From: Borrelia hermsii DAH
GTDB lineage: Bacteria > Spirochaetota > Spirochaetia > Borreliales > Borreliaceae
Assembly (NCBI RefSeq): GCF_023035675.1
Contig: NZ_CP073136.1
Location: 248,001-312,000 of the forward strand
Reading direction: 5' to 3'
DNA: 64,000 bases
In this document: piece by piece, positions 44,994-54,151 of the stretch
How positions within the stretch are numbered: the stretch's first letter is position 1
Layout: each line of letters starts with the position of its first letter
Translations under genes and position numbers: made by a program
The notes under the pieces: model-generated
The model's input: the letters and a program-made list of their open reading frames with translations, nothing else
Databases searched by the model: none
What the model was told of the DNA's origin: nothing

Positions 44994-45330
44994 TTTTAAT
45001 TTTAATTATTTCGGTAATTCTAACACCAAAATTCTCATCAATTACAACAACTTCTCCTTTAGCTACCACTTTACCATTTACCAAAATATCTACAGGTTCA
45101 CCAGCAAGTTTATCAAGTGTAATAATCGTTCCCTCAGACATTCCAAGTATATCTTTTATTTTGCGCTCAGTCCTACCAAGTTCAACAGTAACTTGCATAG
45201 AAACATCCATCAAAAGACCTAAATTACTAGGATCAACACCTTCAGGTAAGGTATCAATTAAATCAGGAAGCTTAACGCCTTTGATCTCAGGCTTTTCTTC
45301 ACCAACATCATTCTTATCATCTGCAGCCAT
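44986..45330 (-). CDS. fliN: Flagellar motor switch protein FliN
   Basis: C-ring component that binds CheY and helps torque switching. 114 residues. The SpoA domain occupies the C-terminal 80 residues: [40 protein letters not shown] and [14 protein letters not shown] (given as separate short blocks). The N-terminal part is charged and likely flexible. 50 bases separate it from fliM, the largest gap in this part of the block. Confidence 0.95.
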   Translation of the reverse strand: MAADDKNDVGEEKPEIKGVKLPDLIDTLPEGVDPSNLGLLMDVSMQVTVELGRTERKIKDILGMSEGTIITLDKLAGEPVDILVNGKVVAKGEVVVIDENFGVRITEIIKIKNE

Positions 45331-45380
45331 TAATTTACCTCTTCATTAAACTTATTAACATATTTAAAATTTTCAAACTA

Positions 45381-46439
45381 CTATTCAATCTCTTCTGTAA
45401 GTTCCTTTAACAAATCAAAATCTTCTACCTCACCAACTTTTTCTGTAATCTGAACTGAAATCTTACTCCCAACAAGACCCATTCTACATTTAAATTTTTG
45501 TTTAGTTCCTACCTTTAAGATCAAATCTTTATCTATTGGAGAATCTTCAAGATTAATCACATCTCCTTTCTCTAAGGATAATATTTCTCTTACCTTTAAT
45601 TTAACCTCTCCAATTTCAGCCACTAAAAGCATATCTGTATTCTCAAGCTTTTCCCTAAGTACATCAAGATTCTCACTAGTAGTGCCAACACCAATTAAAG
45701 AATGCCAATATCTTGTTGAAAGCTTAGACACAATAGGCTCTATTGTAATATAAGGCAAACAAAAATTCATAAGCCCTTCAACTTTACCTATCTTAACTTC
45801 AAGAGTTACTAAAATAACCATTTCTGTGGGGGGAACTATCTGAGCAAATTGCGGATTAACCTCTATATGCCCAAAACGAGGCCTAAGATCGACTACCTGA
45901 GACCATGCTTCTCTCATGTTAGAAAGTATACGGATAATAACACTTTCCATTACAGATTGCTCTATTTCTGTTAAATCTCTGCTCTTATCCTTAATAGTAT
46001 CCCCATCTCCTCCAAAAAGTCTATCAACTATTGCAAACGCAATGGTTGGATCAACTTCAAATATAGCAGAACCTTTAAGAGGATCCATGTTAATTATTGC
46101 TAAAGTAGTAGGGTTTGGAATAGATCTAATAAACTCTTCATAAGTCAACTGATCAACTGAAGCTACATGTACATGAACCATCTTCCTTAAAAGTGCTGAG
46201 AGTGAAGTTGTAGTATACCTTGCAAATGCTTCATGAAAACTTGATACTGTTCTTACTTGTTCTTTTGAGAATTTATCTGGTCTTTTAAAATCATAAACTT
46301 TAACTTTCTGTTTCTTGCCCATAGAGCTAGATATGACATTAGAGAGTGAATCATCTGATGATAAATTATCAGATGAATTAATAGACTCTAAAAGACTGTC
46401 TATATCATCTTGTGACAATGATCCCGGATTACCTGCCAT
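45381..46439 (-). CDS. fliM: Flagellar motor switch protein FliM
   Basis: Middle C-ring protein that receives CheY-P and contacts FliG. 352 residues. An N-terminal LSQDDIDSLLESI segment is the CheY-binding peptide. The CheC-like middle domain spans about 60-240 (with LFGGDGD and EVNPQFAQIVPPTE). The C-terminal SpoA domain covers about 265-335 (GEVKLKVREILSLEKGDVI). Nineteen bases after fliL. Confidence 0.96.
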   Translation of the reverse strand: MAGNPGSLSQDDIDSLLESINSSDNLSSDDSLSNVISSSMGKKQKVKVYDFKRPDKFSKEQVRTVSSFHEAFARYTTTSLSALLRKMVHVHVASVDQLTYEEFIRSIPNPTTLAIINMDPLKGSAIFEVDPTIAFAIVDRLFGGDGDTIKDKSRDLTEIEQSVMESVIIRILSNMREAWSQVVDLRPRFGHIEVNPQFAQIVPPTEMVILVTLEVKIGKVEGLMNFCLPYITIEPIVSKLSTRYWHSLIGVGTTSENLDVLREKLENTDMLLVAEIGEVKLKVREILSLEKGDVINLEDSPIDKDLILKVGTKQKFKCRMGLVGSKISVQITEKVGEVEDFDLLKELTEEIE

Positions 46440-46458
46440 TCAAAATTCCTTTTAAAAA

Positions 46459-46992
46459 TCACATATCAAAAATATCAATTTGCGTTAATGCTATTTCTTT
46501 AATCTCACCATTTCTAAGAATACTATTAATTCTAGCTTTAATCTCTGCTTTAATCTGACTTTCGTTCTTTATCTCTTGTCCTGTTCTTTGACTAAAATAT
46601 TCTCTAATAATATCTTTTAACCGTACTTTCTGTCTTCCAAGCTCACTTAAAATATTTACATTATTCTCAGCATAACCTAACGCAAGTTTTATAACGAAAG
46701 TCTTTGGGGGAGTATCTTGAGTAGTACCCCTAATTTCATCTATACTTTCATACCATATAAGCATAGGGGGCTTCCCCAAATATTCATTAGAAAAAATTGG
46801 AAAATTATTAGGTGCTCCACTCTGACTTACTACCATCTTAGAAACAAAATAAGAAACTATTATCATGATCACAACAGTAAATAATCCTATTGCTAATATT
46901 TGCAAAATTTTTATTATAACATCAGGTAGCAGTCCAATTCTTTTATCATCAGCACCGCCTACATCAATACTACCATCATCTTTCTCAGACAT
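46459..46992 (-). CDS. fliL: Flagellar basal body protein FliL
   Basis: A stator-associated membrane protein; in Borrelia it shapes periplasmic flagellar orientation and motor assembly. 177 residues: a short acidic cytoplasmic N-terminus, one membrane segment (about 27-50) and a periplasmic stomatin-like domain (about 75-177, with KTFVIKLALGYAENN and LRNGEIKEIALTQIDIF). 42 bases after motB. Confidence 0.94.
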   Translation of the reverse strand: MSEKDDGSIDVGGADDKRIGLLPDVIIKILQILAIGLFTVVIMIIVSYFVSKMVVSQSGAPNNFPIFSNEYLGKPPMLIWYESIDEIRGTTQDTPPKTFVIKLALGYAENNVNILSELGRQKVRLKDIIREYFSQRTGQEIKNESQIKAEIKARINSILRNGEIKEIALTQIDIFDM

Positions 46993-47034
46993 ATTTACCT
47001 CCTATAAATTTCTTCTTTCATTGCTAAAACATTA

Positions 47035-47823
47035 TTACTCATTAATACCTTTAGCAGAACTCAAAGAAGCATCACTAGTAATCAAAATATCTATTCTTCT
47101 ATTATAAGCTCTGCCTTCAGGAGTATCATCTGTAGCAACTGGCTTACTTCCTGCAAATCCAGATACTTCAAATTTACTCTCAATACTTTGTATTTTAGAC
47201 TGATCGGTGTAATTCAAAATCTGCTCTAACATGTTTACTGCTCTTGCAGATGAAAGCTCCCAATTACTTTTCCAAATTCCATTTATATTAACATCAACAT
47301 TATCTGTATGTCCTTCAATTTTAAAATTATAGCTTTGATTATCCAAAAACCCAATAAAAGAAGCTATCTTTTGTATAGTTTCCCTATTATCATCAAGCTT
47401 AACCTCAGCACTAGCTGAATCAAAAAAAGCATCTGCTAAGAGAGATACAACAACACCCCGTTCATGCTCTCTCACAATAACCTTATTAGACTGAATCTTT
47501 TCAACAAACTCAATAATAGACTTATTTTTAGACACCTGAGAAGCTTGCTTATTCTTCTCAGTAGAGGGCAAAGACATAAAACTATTACTCAAATAAGAAA
47601 GCTTATTAACATCTAAGGTCTTCCCGCCCTTAAAAAATCCTGAACCTGTAAATGAAGCTGACATTATCTTTAATACATTCTCTTTGAGAATAATATCATT
47701 TAATGAAAACATAGTAACAAAAAAAACAAGTAACAAAGTTACCATGTCTCCATAGGTCAACATATAATCAGGAGCACCTTCTTCACACTTTGAACGCTTC
47801 TTCCTAACTCTCAATGCCATCAT
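47035..47823 (-). CDS. motB: Flagellar stator protein MotB
   Basis: Anchors the stator to peptidoglycan and carries the ion-binding residue. 262 residues: a basic N-terminus, one membrane segment with the ion-binding Asp26 (in YMLTYGDMVTLLLVFF), a plug region and a C-terminal OmpA-like domain (about 125-255, with FKIEGHTDNVDVN and AYNRRIDILI). Start overlaps the motA stop by four bases (ATGA), coupling the two partners. Confidence 0.96.
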   Translation of the reverse strand: MMALRVRKKRSKCEEGAPDYMLTYGDMVTLLLVFFVTMFSLNDIILKENVLKIMSASFTGSGFFKGGKTLDVNKLSYLSNSFMSLPSTEKNKQASQVSKNKSIIEFVEKIQSNKVIVREHERGVVVSLLADAFFDSASAEVKLDDNRETIQKIASFIGFLDNQSYNFKIEGHTDNVDVNINGIWKSNWELSSARAVNMLEQILNYTDQSKIQSIESKFEVSGFAGSKPVATDDTPEGRAYNRRIDILITSDASLSSAKGINE

Positions 47824-48605
47824 TCACCCCCAAGAATACCGCTTCCAAGCTGACTCCTATCTTTAGGAGTTAAAAATGTTACCAATTTTTGTTCTAAAAT
47901 TCTAGGATTATCCCCTGCCTGAATTGATAAAATTCCCTCAACTATCATCGTCCTAACTGACGCTTCCTCAAGATCTATAGACTCTAATTTAATTTGAATA
48001 GGAAACAACATTAAATTAGCCATTATTGTACCATAAAGAGTTGTAATAAGAGCAACAGCCATAGAAGAACCAAGTGCTGATCTGTCTTCTAAATTCCCAA
48101 GAAGAGCTATAAGCCCAATAAGTGTACCTGTCATTCCAAAAGCGGGCGCAAGCTTTGCCCAAGTTCCAAAAAGATCAGCACCAATCTTATGTCTCTCTTG
48201 CATTTGATCAAGTTCAAGATAAAGCATAGTTCTAATTATCTCAGGATCAGTACCATCAACGACAAGTCTCATTCCAGACTTAAAAAAGGGATCATTGATT
48301 TGTTCAAGTTCATCATCAAGAGATAAAAGTCCTTCTTTCCTAGCTTTCTCTGAAAGTTCCACTAAGGTCTTTATAATAGGAACCCTACCAAAAGAACTTT
48401 TTTTGAAGAAAAATCCTAGATATATAGGAATTTTCTTAACAGTGGGAATTTCTGAGGAAGCTACAAGTGCAGAAAAAGAACCAACAACCGTAATAAACAC
48501 AGAACTTAAATCCCAAAAAACCCCTAATCCTGTAGGAGTAAATGCCATAGAAATTAAAATAGCACCAAATCCAACTCCCCAGCCAATTATACTAGCCAAA
48601 TTCAT
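47820..48605 (-). CDS. motA: Flagellar stator protein MotA
   Basis: Forms the ion channel of the motor with MotB and pushes on FliG. 261 residues, four membrane segments (about 5-22, 30-50, 155-173 and 180-205) and the cytoplasmic loop between TM2 and TM3 with DGTDPEIIRTMLYLELDQM. The block TWAKLAPAFGMTGTLIGLIALL and the Pro-containing TM3 and TM4 are typical. Overlaps both flbD and motB by four bases. Confidence 0.96.
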   Translation of the reverse strand: MNLASIIGWGVGFGAILISMAFTPTGLGVFWDLSSVFITVVGSFSALVASSEIPTVKKIPIYLGFFFKKSSFGRVPIIKTLVELSEKARKEGLLSLDDELEQINDPFFKSGMRLVVDGTDPEIIRTMLYLELDQMQERHKIGADLFGTWAKLAPAFGMTGTLIGLIALLGNLEDRSALGSSMAVALITTLYGTIMANLMLFPIQIKLESIDLEEASVRTMIVEGILSIQAGDNPRILEQKLVTFLTPKDRSQLGSGILGGE

Positions 48606-48823
48606 AGCCCAACTCCCTTATTCTCTTGTGTAATTCTGTCTAACAAAGCAATATCTCTCCTATACATCTTGATTCTATCTACTACCTCTACTACACTTTC
48701 TCTTACAACTAACCTCTTACCATTAACAAGAAGAATTGTAGTATCAGGATTAGTCTCAATACTCTCAATATGACAAGGATTTAAATAATACCCATCGCCA
48801 TTAAGTTTAGTTACATAAATCAT
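48602..48823 (-). CDS. flbD: FlbD/SwrD-family small flagellar protein
   Basis: 73 residues, the usual length for this family, which in Bacillus (SwrD) increases motor torque. Features are MIYVTKLNG at the start, NPCHIESIE, PDTTILLVNGKRLVV and a final helix. Between flgE and motA, overlapping motA by four bases, which fits a role with the stator. Confidence 0.9.
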   Translation of the reverse strand: MIYVTKLNGDGYYLNPCHIESIETNPDTTILLVNGKRLVVRESVVEVVDRIKMYRRDIALLDRITQENKGVGL

Positions 48824-48839
48824 AAACTAAAACAAAAAA

Positions 48840-50168
48840 TCAACTCTTAAGCCTTACAAGCTCTTGCAATAACTGATCCGAAGTGGTTATAGTCTTAGCA
48901 TTAGCCTGAAAACCTCTTTGAGTAACTATCATGTCTGTAAACTGTTCAGCAAGATCAACATTAGCCATTTCCAAAACTCCTGCTCTAATAGTACCAAGTC
49001 CTGCAAAACCGGTCTCACCTATCCTAGCCTGACCTGAATTACTTGTTTCGCTAAAATTAGTATCACCTGCTTTTGCAAGTCCCCCAGGATTAACAAATGA
49101 GGCAAGTGCAATCTTTCCTATATCTCGTCTAATGCCATTTGAATAAACTCCTGTTATTACACCATTTTGATCAATTTCATAATTTTCCATATATCCCATA
49201 CCATATCCATCCTGAACAATAGCCTTTGTAGTACTGGCATCAGCAAATTGAGTAATTGAATCAGTATAACTACCAACATTTCCAAGTCTAAGATTAACAG
49301 TTTGCTGTTCACCAACTTCTCCAGCATTAGCATTAACAACATCAAAAGTTATAGGAAATTCAAGTAAATCACCTACCTGACCTGCCTGACCATTTAACGA
49401 AAGCAATGCTCCCTCATTATTAAAGCCCATTGTAAAATTGGAATTTGCCTCACCATTTACTAAAACGGTAGCATTCCATGTATTAGGAGTAGTTGCATCC
49501 TTTACAACCCTAAGTTCAACAACACTAGTATTTCCAAAACTATCGTAAATAGTCTTATTGACAACCCAAGTACCACGGGCAATATCCACTTCACTTGCAC
49601 CTTCTTCAACTATAGGCAATCTCTTATCAAGATTACAGGCAAAAGTAATGTATTCAGTAGACTTAGCACCTTCTTTATCTCCAATAGGAATAACTAAATC
49701 CTCAACATCTGCAGATGTATTAATAACCTGTTCTCCCCCAATAGACTTTGCCATCCAGCCTTGGATTTTCATGCCATTTGCAGGATTTACAAGGCGACGA
49801 TCAGAATCAACATCAAATGCACCAGCTCTTGTATAAAAAGAATTATTACCATCTCTTAAGATAAAAAAACCATTACCACTAATTCCAAGATCAGAAGCTT
49901 TCTGAGTGCTTTGAAATGATCCTTGAGTATGAATAGTATCAATAGTAGCAACGCTCATTCCAAGACCAACCTGCTTTGGATTAACACCGCCACGCCCATC
50001 AGTAGGACGAGATGCCCCAGAAATACTCTGAGAAATCATGTCCTGAAAATTAACTCTTCCTTTCTTAAACCCAATAGTATTAACATTTGCAATGTTATTA
50101 CCAACAACATCCATTCTTGTTTGATGATTCTGAAGACCAGAAACACCAGAATATAAAGATCTCATCAT
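48840..50168 (-). CDS. flgE: Flagellar hook protein FlgE (lysinoalanine cross-link type)
   Basis: Builds the hook. 442 residues. The N-terminal rod-like motif is MRSLYSGVSGLQNHQTRMD and NNIANVNTIGFKKGR; the C-terminal motif is MANVDLAEQFTDMIVTQRGFQANAKTI (split), ending in DQLLQELVRLK. Residues Lys165, Cys178 and Asn179 (FACNLDK) occupy the places used in Treponema denticola FlgE for the self-catalysed Lys-Cys lysinoalanine cross-link. Two Met codons at the start; either is possible. Four bases after flgD. Confidence 0.97.
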   Translation of the reverse strand: MMRSLYSGVSGLQNHQTRMDVVGNNIANVNTIGFKKGRVNFQDMISQSISGASRPTDGRGGVNPKQVGLGMSVATIDTIHTQGSFQSTQKASDLGISGNGFFILRDGNNSFYTRAGAFDVDSDRRLVNPANGMKIQGWMAKSIGGEQVINTSADVEDLVIPIGDKEGAKSTEYITFACNLDKRLPIVEEGASEVDIARGTWVVNKTIYDSFGNTSVVELRVVKDATTPNTWNATVLVNGEANSNFTMGFNNEGALLSLNGQAGQVGDLLEFPITFDVVNANAGEVGEQQTVNLRLGNVGSYTDSITQFADASTTKAIVQDGYGMGYMENYEIDQNGVITGVYSNGIRRDIGKIALASFVNPGGLAKAGDTNFSETSNSGQARIGETGFAGLGTIRAGVLEMANVDLAEQFTDMIVTQRGFQANAKTITTSDQLLQELVRLKS

Positions 50169-50172
50169 ATAG

Positions 50173-50607
50173 CTATTCCTCCAATCCTACTGACAAAATA
50201 TTATTATAAACATAGTACTTTCCATCAATCATAATTTGTGGAACTACTCCGGTTTTAATATTCGTAACTTTACCTTTAATAATCTCTCCATCAGTATGCT
50301 CAAATTCAACTATTTTGCCCAATAAATCCAAATCCTTATTTGCGCCAAGGGCAGATGAAAGACTTTCAAAAGATTTACTCATATTTGTCATTTGTTCAAG
50401 TGCTGAAAATTGTGCCATTTGAGCAATAAATTCTTTATCTTTCATTGGATCTGTAGGATCTTGATATTTAAGTTGAGTAATAAGCAGTTTTAAAAAATCA
50501 TCCCGACCAAGATTGCTTCCCTTAACACCTCTTTGTACCTTAGAGTTAGAAATATCCTTAACTCGGCCTATACTGACTAAATTGTCCATCTTATCAATTA
50601 TGCTCAT
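50173..50607 (-). CDS. flgD: Flagellar hook capping protein FlgD
   Basis: Caps the growing hook so that FlgE subunits assemble. 144 residues, shorter than enteric FlgD (231) and close to the N-terminal domain plus a small tail. Conserved block: LGRDDFLKLLITQLKYQDP, then DPMKDKEFIAQMAQFSALEQMTNM (split). Twelve bases after fliK. Confidence 0.94.
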   Translation of the reverse strand: MSIIDKMDNLVSIGRVKDISNSKVQRGVKGSNLGRDDFLKLLITQLKYQDPTDPMKDKEFIAQMAQFSALEQMTNMSKSFESLSSALGANKDLDLLGKIVEFEHTDGEIIKGKVTNIKTGVVPQIMIDGKYYVYNNILSVGLEE

Positions 50608-50619
50608 CCATCCTCCACT

Positions 50620-51789
50620 TTAAACAATAAAATTAATACTTTTTTCTAAATCACCAGAAATCTCAATATCATCCTCAACCTTAAAAATCTCGCTCTTATT
50701 TAAAGAAACTTCTTGTCTATTAACATCATCCTCAAAATTACCAGAAAAAAATCCAGAACCACTGCCCGCAAGAGAAAGATGTAAACTAGTATTAAAACCA
50801 TTATCATCTAACATTTTACTGATTGAATACATATTTTGCTCAAAAAGAGTTCTAACATTATGATTGTCAACTATTATCTTCCCTAATAAATTATTATTAG
50901 AATCAAGATTTAAATTAATCCTTATACTACCAAGCCTTTTAGGTTTTAAAATCAACCTAATTTCTCCTGTATCATTCGATTTTAACACAATTTTGGCTTT
51001 ATTCACAATGTTATGATTAACTTTTAAATTCCATTCTGACATTAAATTATCAGCAATTTGACTGACAAAAGATTCTTTAACATGCTTTGTATTAGAACTA
51101 GAGAGATCGTCTATAAATTCCGAAAATCCATTAAAAGTTTCTTTAAGGCCATATCTACCAACATAATTCTCACCAGCAATTAACCTGAACTTAGAACCTG
51201 AATTAAGGAATTCCTTAACACTATTATTTTTCTTAAAATTTTTAACATCAATATTAATAACATTTTTTTCCCTATCTCTCTTTACAAGATTTAAATCTCT
51301 ATGACTAGAATCAACATCAATACCTAAAATATCGAAATTAAAAAGAGAAGTTACACTGCCAAACAAAATGTTAAGGTCAGATAAAACCTTCTCAATATTT
51401 TTAAATATTTTTGTCTTATCAATAAGCTCAGACTCAAAAGACAAACTTTCATTTAAAACTTTCAAACTTTGAAAATCAAATACATTATCCACCCTTTTTA
51501 TTAAAGATTTTAAATCAGATATGAAACCATTATCACTAAGTTTTTCAAAAGCAAAAGGCTGTCTTAAAGAAAGATCCTTAAAGTTCTTGTTTATAAGGCC
51601 ATTACTTTTTAAGAATTTTATAAATTCTAGTATTGACTCCCTAAACTTAGACAGATTTTGAATTTCTGAGGAAATCAAATTTGAAAAAACACCCTTCTTA
51701 GATTGACTTAAAACACCGCCTACATTTACAAAATTGAAATCCTTATTTAAGCTTGGCAAATTAGCAATAACCTTACTTAAATTACTCAT
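50620..51789 (-). CDS. fliK: Flagellar hook-length control protein FliK (FlbC)
   Basis: Measures hook length and triggers the FlhB export switch. 389 residues. The N-terminal two thirds are variable and hydrophilic; the C-terminal Flg_hook domain lies at about 270-350 (ELRLILKP-like segment IRLILKPKRLGSIRINLNL, then LFEQNMYSISKMLDDNGFN). It is followed by flgD and flgE, the hook cap and hook genes. Low overall conservation, but domain and context agree. Confidence 0.87.
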   Translation of the reverse strand: MSNLSKVIANLPSLNKDFNFVNVGGVLSQSKKGVFSNLISSEIQNLSKFRESILEFIKFLKSNGLINKNFKDLSLRQPFAFEKLSDNGFISDLKSLIKRVDNVFDFQSLKVLNESLSFESELIDKTKIFKNIEKVLSDLNILFGSVTSLFNFDILGIDVDSSHRDLNLVKRDREKNVINIDVKNFKKNNSVKEFLNSGSKFRLIAGENYVGRYGLKETFNGFSEFIDDLSSSNTKHVKESFVSQIADNLMSEWNLKVNHNIVNKAKIVLKSNDTGEIRLILKPKRLGSIRINLNLDSNNNLLGKIIVDNHNVRTLFEQNMYSISKMLDDNGFNTSLHLSLAGSGSGFFSGNFEDDVNRQEVSLNKSEIFKVEDDIEISGDLEKSINFIV

Positions 51790-51792
51790 ACA

Positions 51793-52407
51793 TCACTCCA
51801 ATGAACTAACAGACATTTTTCTAATCAATACAGCGGCCTTCTTAGAATCCATAAGAGACAACCAATAAGGAACAATAGATGCCCGTCCCTCTTTTTTAGC
51901 AATATCTTCCACCTTACGCATATAAGATATTGCAATCTCATCATTAAGTTCTTCAAGCCTCTTAACAGCATCCTCTGGTGGCATATTAATCAAATATAGA
52001 GCAGCCTGTGCAAAATTTGCATCTTCATCTTTATATTTATTGACAATATCATTAACTACCTTCTGTTTCGAATCTAAATCTTTTTGCTTTTGATTAAGTT
52101 CGGCTTCCAATTTGTTTAAACTATCTTCTCGTTTTTTTAATTCTTCTCTCAATTTTTCAACTTGCTGACTCTTAATATAAATAGCCTCTTTTTCCTTTAT
52201 CATTCTAATCTCATCAAGACTAATATGTGTATACTCAAGCGGCCGATCATCTTCCTTAAAAAGTAAAACCCTGATATACGCAGGCAAATAATCTCTAGTC
52301 TTATATATGCCAAATAAATCAATCAAAAAAAATGAAAGCCCTAAGAAAAAAATAACCAAAAATAGCCACAAAAAAAATCTAAGCAAAAATGACAAGCAAC
52401 TATTCAT
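51793..52407 (-). CDS. flbB: FlbB, MotE-like collar protein
   Basis: 204 residues: one N-terminal membrane segment (about 8-31), a long coiled coil (about 75-120 with regular Leu and Lys/Glu heptads) and a C-terminal MgtE_N/MotE-like helical domain (about 130-200, PPEDAVKRLEELND and DSKKAAVLIRKMS). In B. burgdorferi FlbB is known as the base of the spirochete-specific periplasmic collar of the motor. Overlaps fliJ by eight bases. Confidence 0.9.
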   Translation of the reverse strand: MNSCLSFLLRFFLWLFLVIFFLGLSFFLIDLFGIYKTRDYLPAYIRVLLFKEDDRPLEYTHISLDEIRMIKEKEAIYIKSQQVEKLREELKKREDSLNKLEAELNQKQKDLDSKQKVVNDIVNKYKDEDANFAQAALYLINMPPEDAVKRLEELNDEIAISYMRKVEDIAKKEGRASIVPYWLSLMDSKKAAVLIRKMSVSSLE

Positions 52408-52831
52408 TATTAGTTCCTAATTTTTTACAAATTTTATAATTAACATACTCATCCAAAACTAAGCTTTCGCTTTTTACGTTTTCTTTAATTATAGTATTAT
52501 TTAAAGTTTTTATTAATATGTCAACCTTTTTTTCTACTACATATTTCTTTAAATAAATATCATGATATTTATTATACTCATGCTTAAGTTTTGCAAGCTT
52601 TTTCAATTCTTTCTCTTTCCTACAAGTCAAATAATCCAAATAATTTCCTTTTAAAAAAATATTTGTATTGTTTAATTTGTTTAAGGTTTTGGAATTTCCT
52701 TTTAAAAATTCTTCTATTTTTGAAATTTCATTATTTATATTCATTAAATCGTTTTCGCTAGACTTCCTATCATAAGTTCTAACGCTCATTATTTTTTCAA
52801 ATTTTTTTTTCTTAAAAATTAAATCATTCAA
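52400..52831 (-). CDS. fliJ: FliJ-like flagellar export chaperone (FlbA)
   Basis: 143 residues, Lys- and Asn-rich and almost entirely helical, with coiled-coil heptads across about 20-120. This matches FliJ, which forms the central stalk of the FliI ATPase ring. No specific motif; the call depends on size, coiled coil and position directly after fliI, with which it overlaps by four bases. Confidence 0.8.
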   Translation of the reverse strand: MNDLIFKKKKFEKIMSVRTYDRKSSENDLMNINNEISKIEEFLKGNSKTLNKLNNTNIFLKGNYLDYLTCRKEKELKKLAKLKHEYNKYHDIYLKKYVVEKKVDILIKTLNNTIIKENVKSESLVLDEYVNYKICKKLGTNNE

Positions 52832-54138
52832 GCTAATATCTCTCTCATTTCATTATCCAAATTTTCAAAATCAAATTCTTCTTGCATCCCTTGAGACAAA
52901 AAATCAATAATTTTTGGATATTTTGCAATTGCCAAATCAACTTCCTTATTAGAACCTTTCATATAAATTCCCGTCTTAATTAAATCTTCATAATTTTTAT
53001 AAATTGATAACAAATTCCTAATTTTAGATATTAATTTCTGTTTTTCAAAATTTACTATTCTATGCAGAGATCTTGATGTTGAACTTAAAATATTTACCGA
53101 AGGATAAATACCTCTATCAGATAAATCTCTATCCAAAATAATATGTCCATCCAAAACAGCTTTCATATTATCAGCTATTGGTTCTGTAAAATCATCACTC
53201 TCAACAAGCACAGTATAAAACCCTGTAATACTGCCCTTACCATTAAGTCCCAAACGCTCAAGCAAAATAGGAATTTCTACAAAAACAGAAGGAGGATATC
53301 CTTTAGTAGCAGGCAGCTCTCCCATAGAAAGGCTAATTTCCCTTTTAGCATTTGCAAATCTCGTAATTGAATCAAATAGCAACATAACATCCATACCACG
53401 ATCTCTAAAGTGTTCAGCTATTAATGTTGCAGTATAAGCACCTTTATATCTTGAAATAGGAGATTCATCAGAAGTCGACACAATCAAAACACTTTTCTTA
53501 AAGCATTCTTCTCCAAGATCATACTCGATAAACTCATTAAGCTCACGGCCTCTCTCGCCAATAAATGCAATAACATTAACATCTGCCTTAGAATTTTTAG
53601 CAATCATACCAAGCAAAGTAGATTTACCAACACCAGCTCCTGAGAAAATACCCACACGTTGCCCCTTTGCAACTGGTAAAAACCCATCAAGAACTCTAAC
53701 CCCAGTAACTATTTGCTTAGAAAAAATACCTCTTTTTAAAGGATTAATACTACTAAAACTTAATTCCTTATAATGATTGCCAAGAAACTGACCCTTATTA
53801 TCAATAGGCCTACCAAGAGAATCAATTACCCTTCCTAGCAATTCATCGCTAAGATTAATTTGAGGCTTTTTATTTAAGGAATAAACTTTATCGCCAACCT
53901 CAATTCCATCAAATCCTTCATAAGCCATAAGGCTAACAAAACATCCATTAAAACCTAAAACTTCAGCATATATTTTCTTACCACTTACCTGCTGGATGAA
54001 ACATAAATCACCAATACCACATTTTGGACCCACACTCTCTATTAAAAGTCCCTTGATCTTTCTTACTCTGCCAACAAGAGATATAGTCTCAACACCATCC
54101 AATATTTTTGAATAACCCTCAAAAAAGTTGTCCATCAA
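52828..54138 (-). CDS. fliI: Flagellum-specific ATPase FliI
   Basis: Cytoplasmic ATPase driving entry of export substrates. 436 residues. Walker A is GAGVGKSTLLGM (about residues 166-177), followed by GERGRELNEFIE, Walker B VMLLFDSITRFANAKRE (DSITR) and the SMGELPATKGYPPSVF signature. Like the F1 beta-subunit but specific for type III export. The start is MMDNFFEGY, 13 bases after fliH. Confidence 0.97.
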   Translation of the reverse strand: MMDNFFEGYSKILDGVETISLVGRVRKIKGLLIESVGPKCGIGDLCFIQQVSGKKIYAEVLGFNGCFVSLMAYEGFDGIEVGDKVYSLNKKPQINLSDELLGRVIDSLGRPIDNKGQFLGNHYKELSFSSINPLKRGIFSKQIVTGVRVLDGFLPVAKGQRVGIFSGAGVGKSTLLGMIAKNSKADVNVIAFIGERGRELNEFIEYDLGEECFKKSVLIVSTSDESPISRYKGAYTATLIAEHFRDRGMDVMLLFDSITRFANAKREISLSMGELPATKGYPPSVFVEIPILLERLGLNGKGSITGFYTVLVESDDFTEPIADNMKAVLDGHIILDRDLSDRGIYPSVNILSSTSRSLHRIVNFEKQKLISKIRNLLSIYKNYEDLIKTGIYMKGSNKEVDLAIAKYPKIIDFLSQGMQEEFDFENLDNEMREILA

Positions 54139-54151
54139 TATTCCTTAATCA

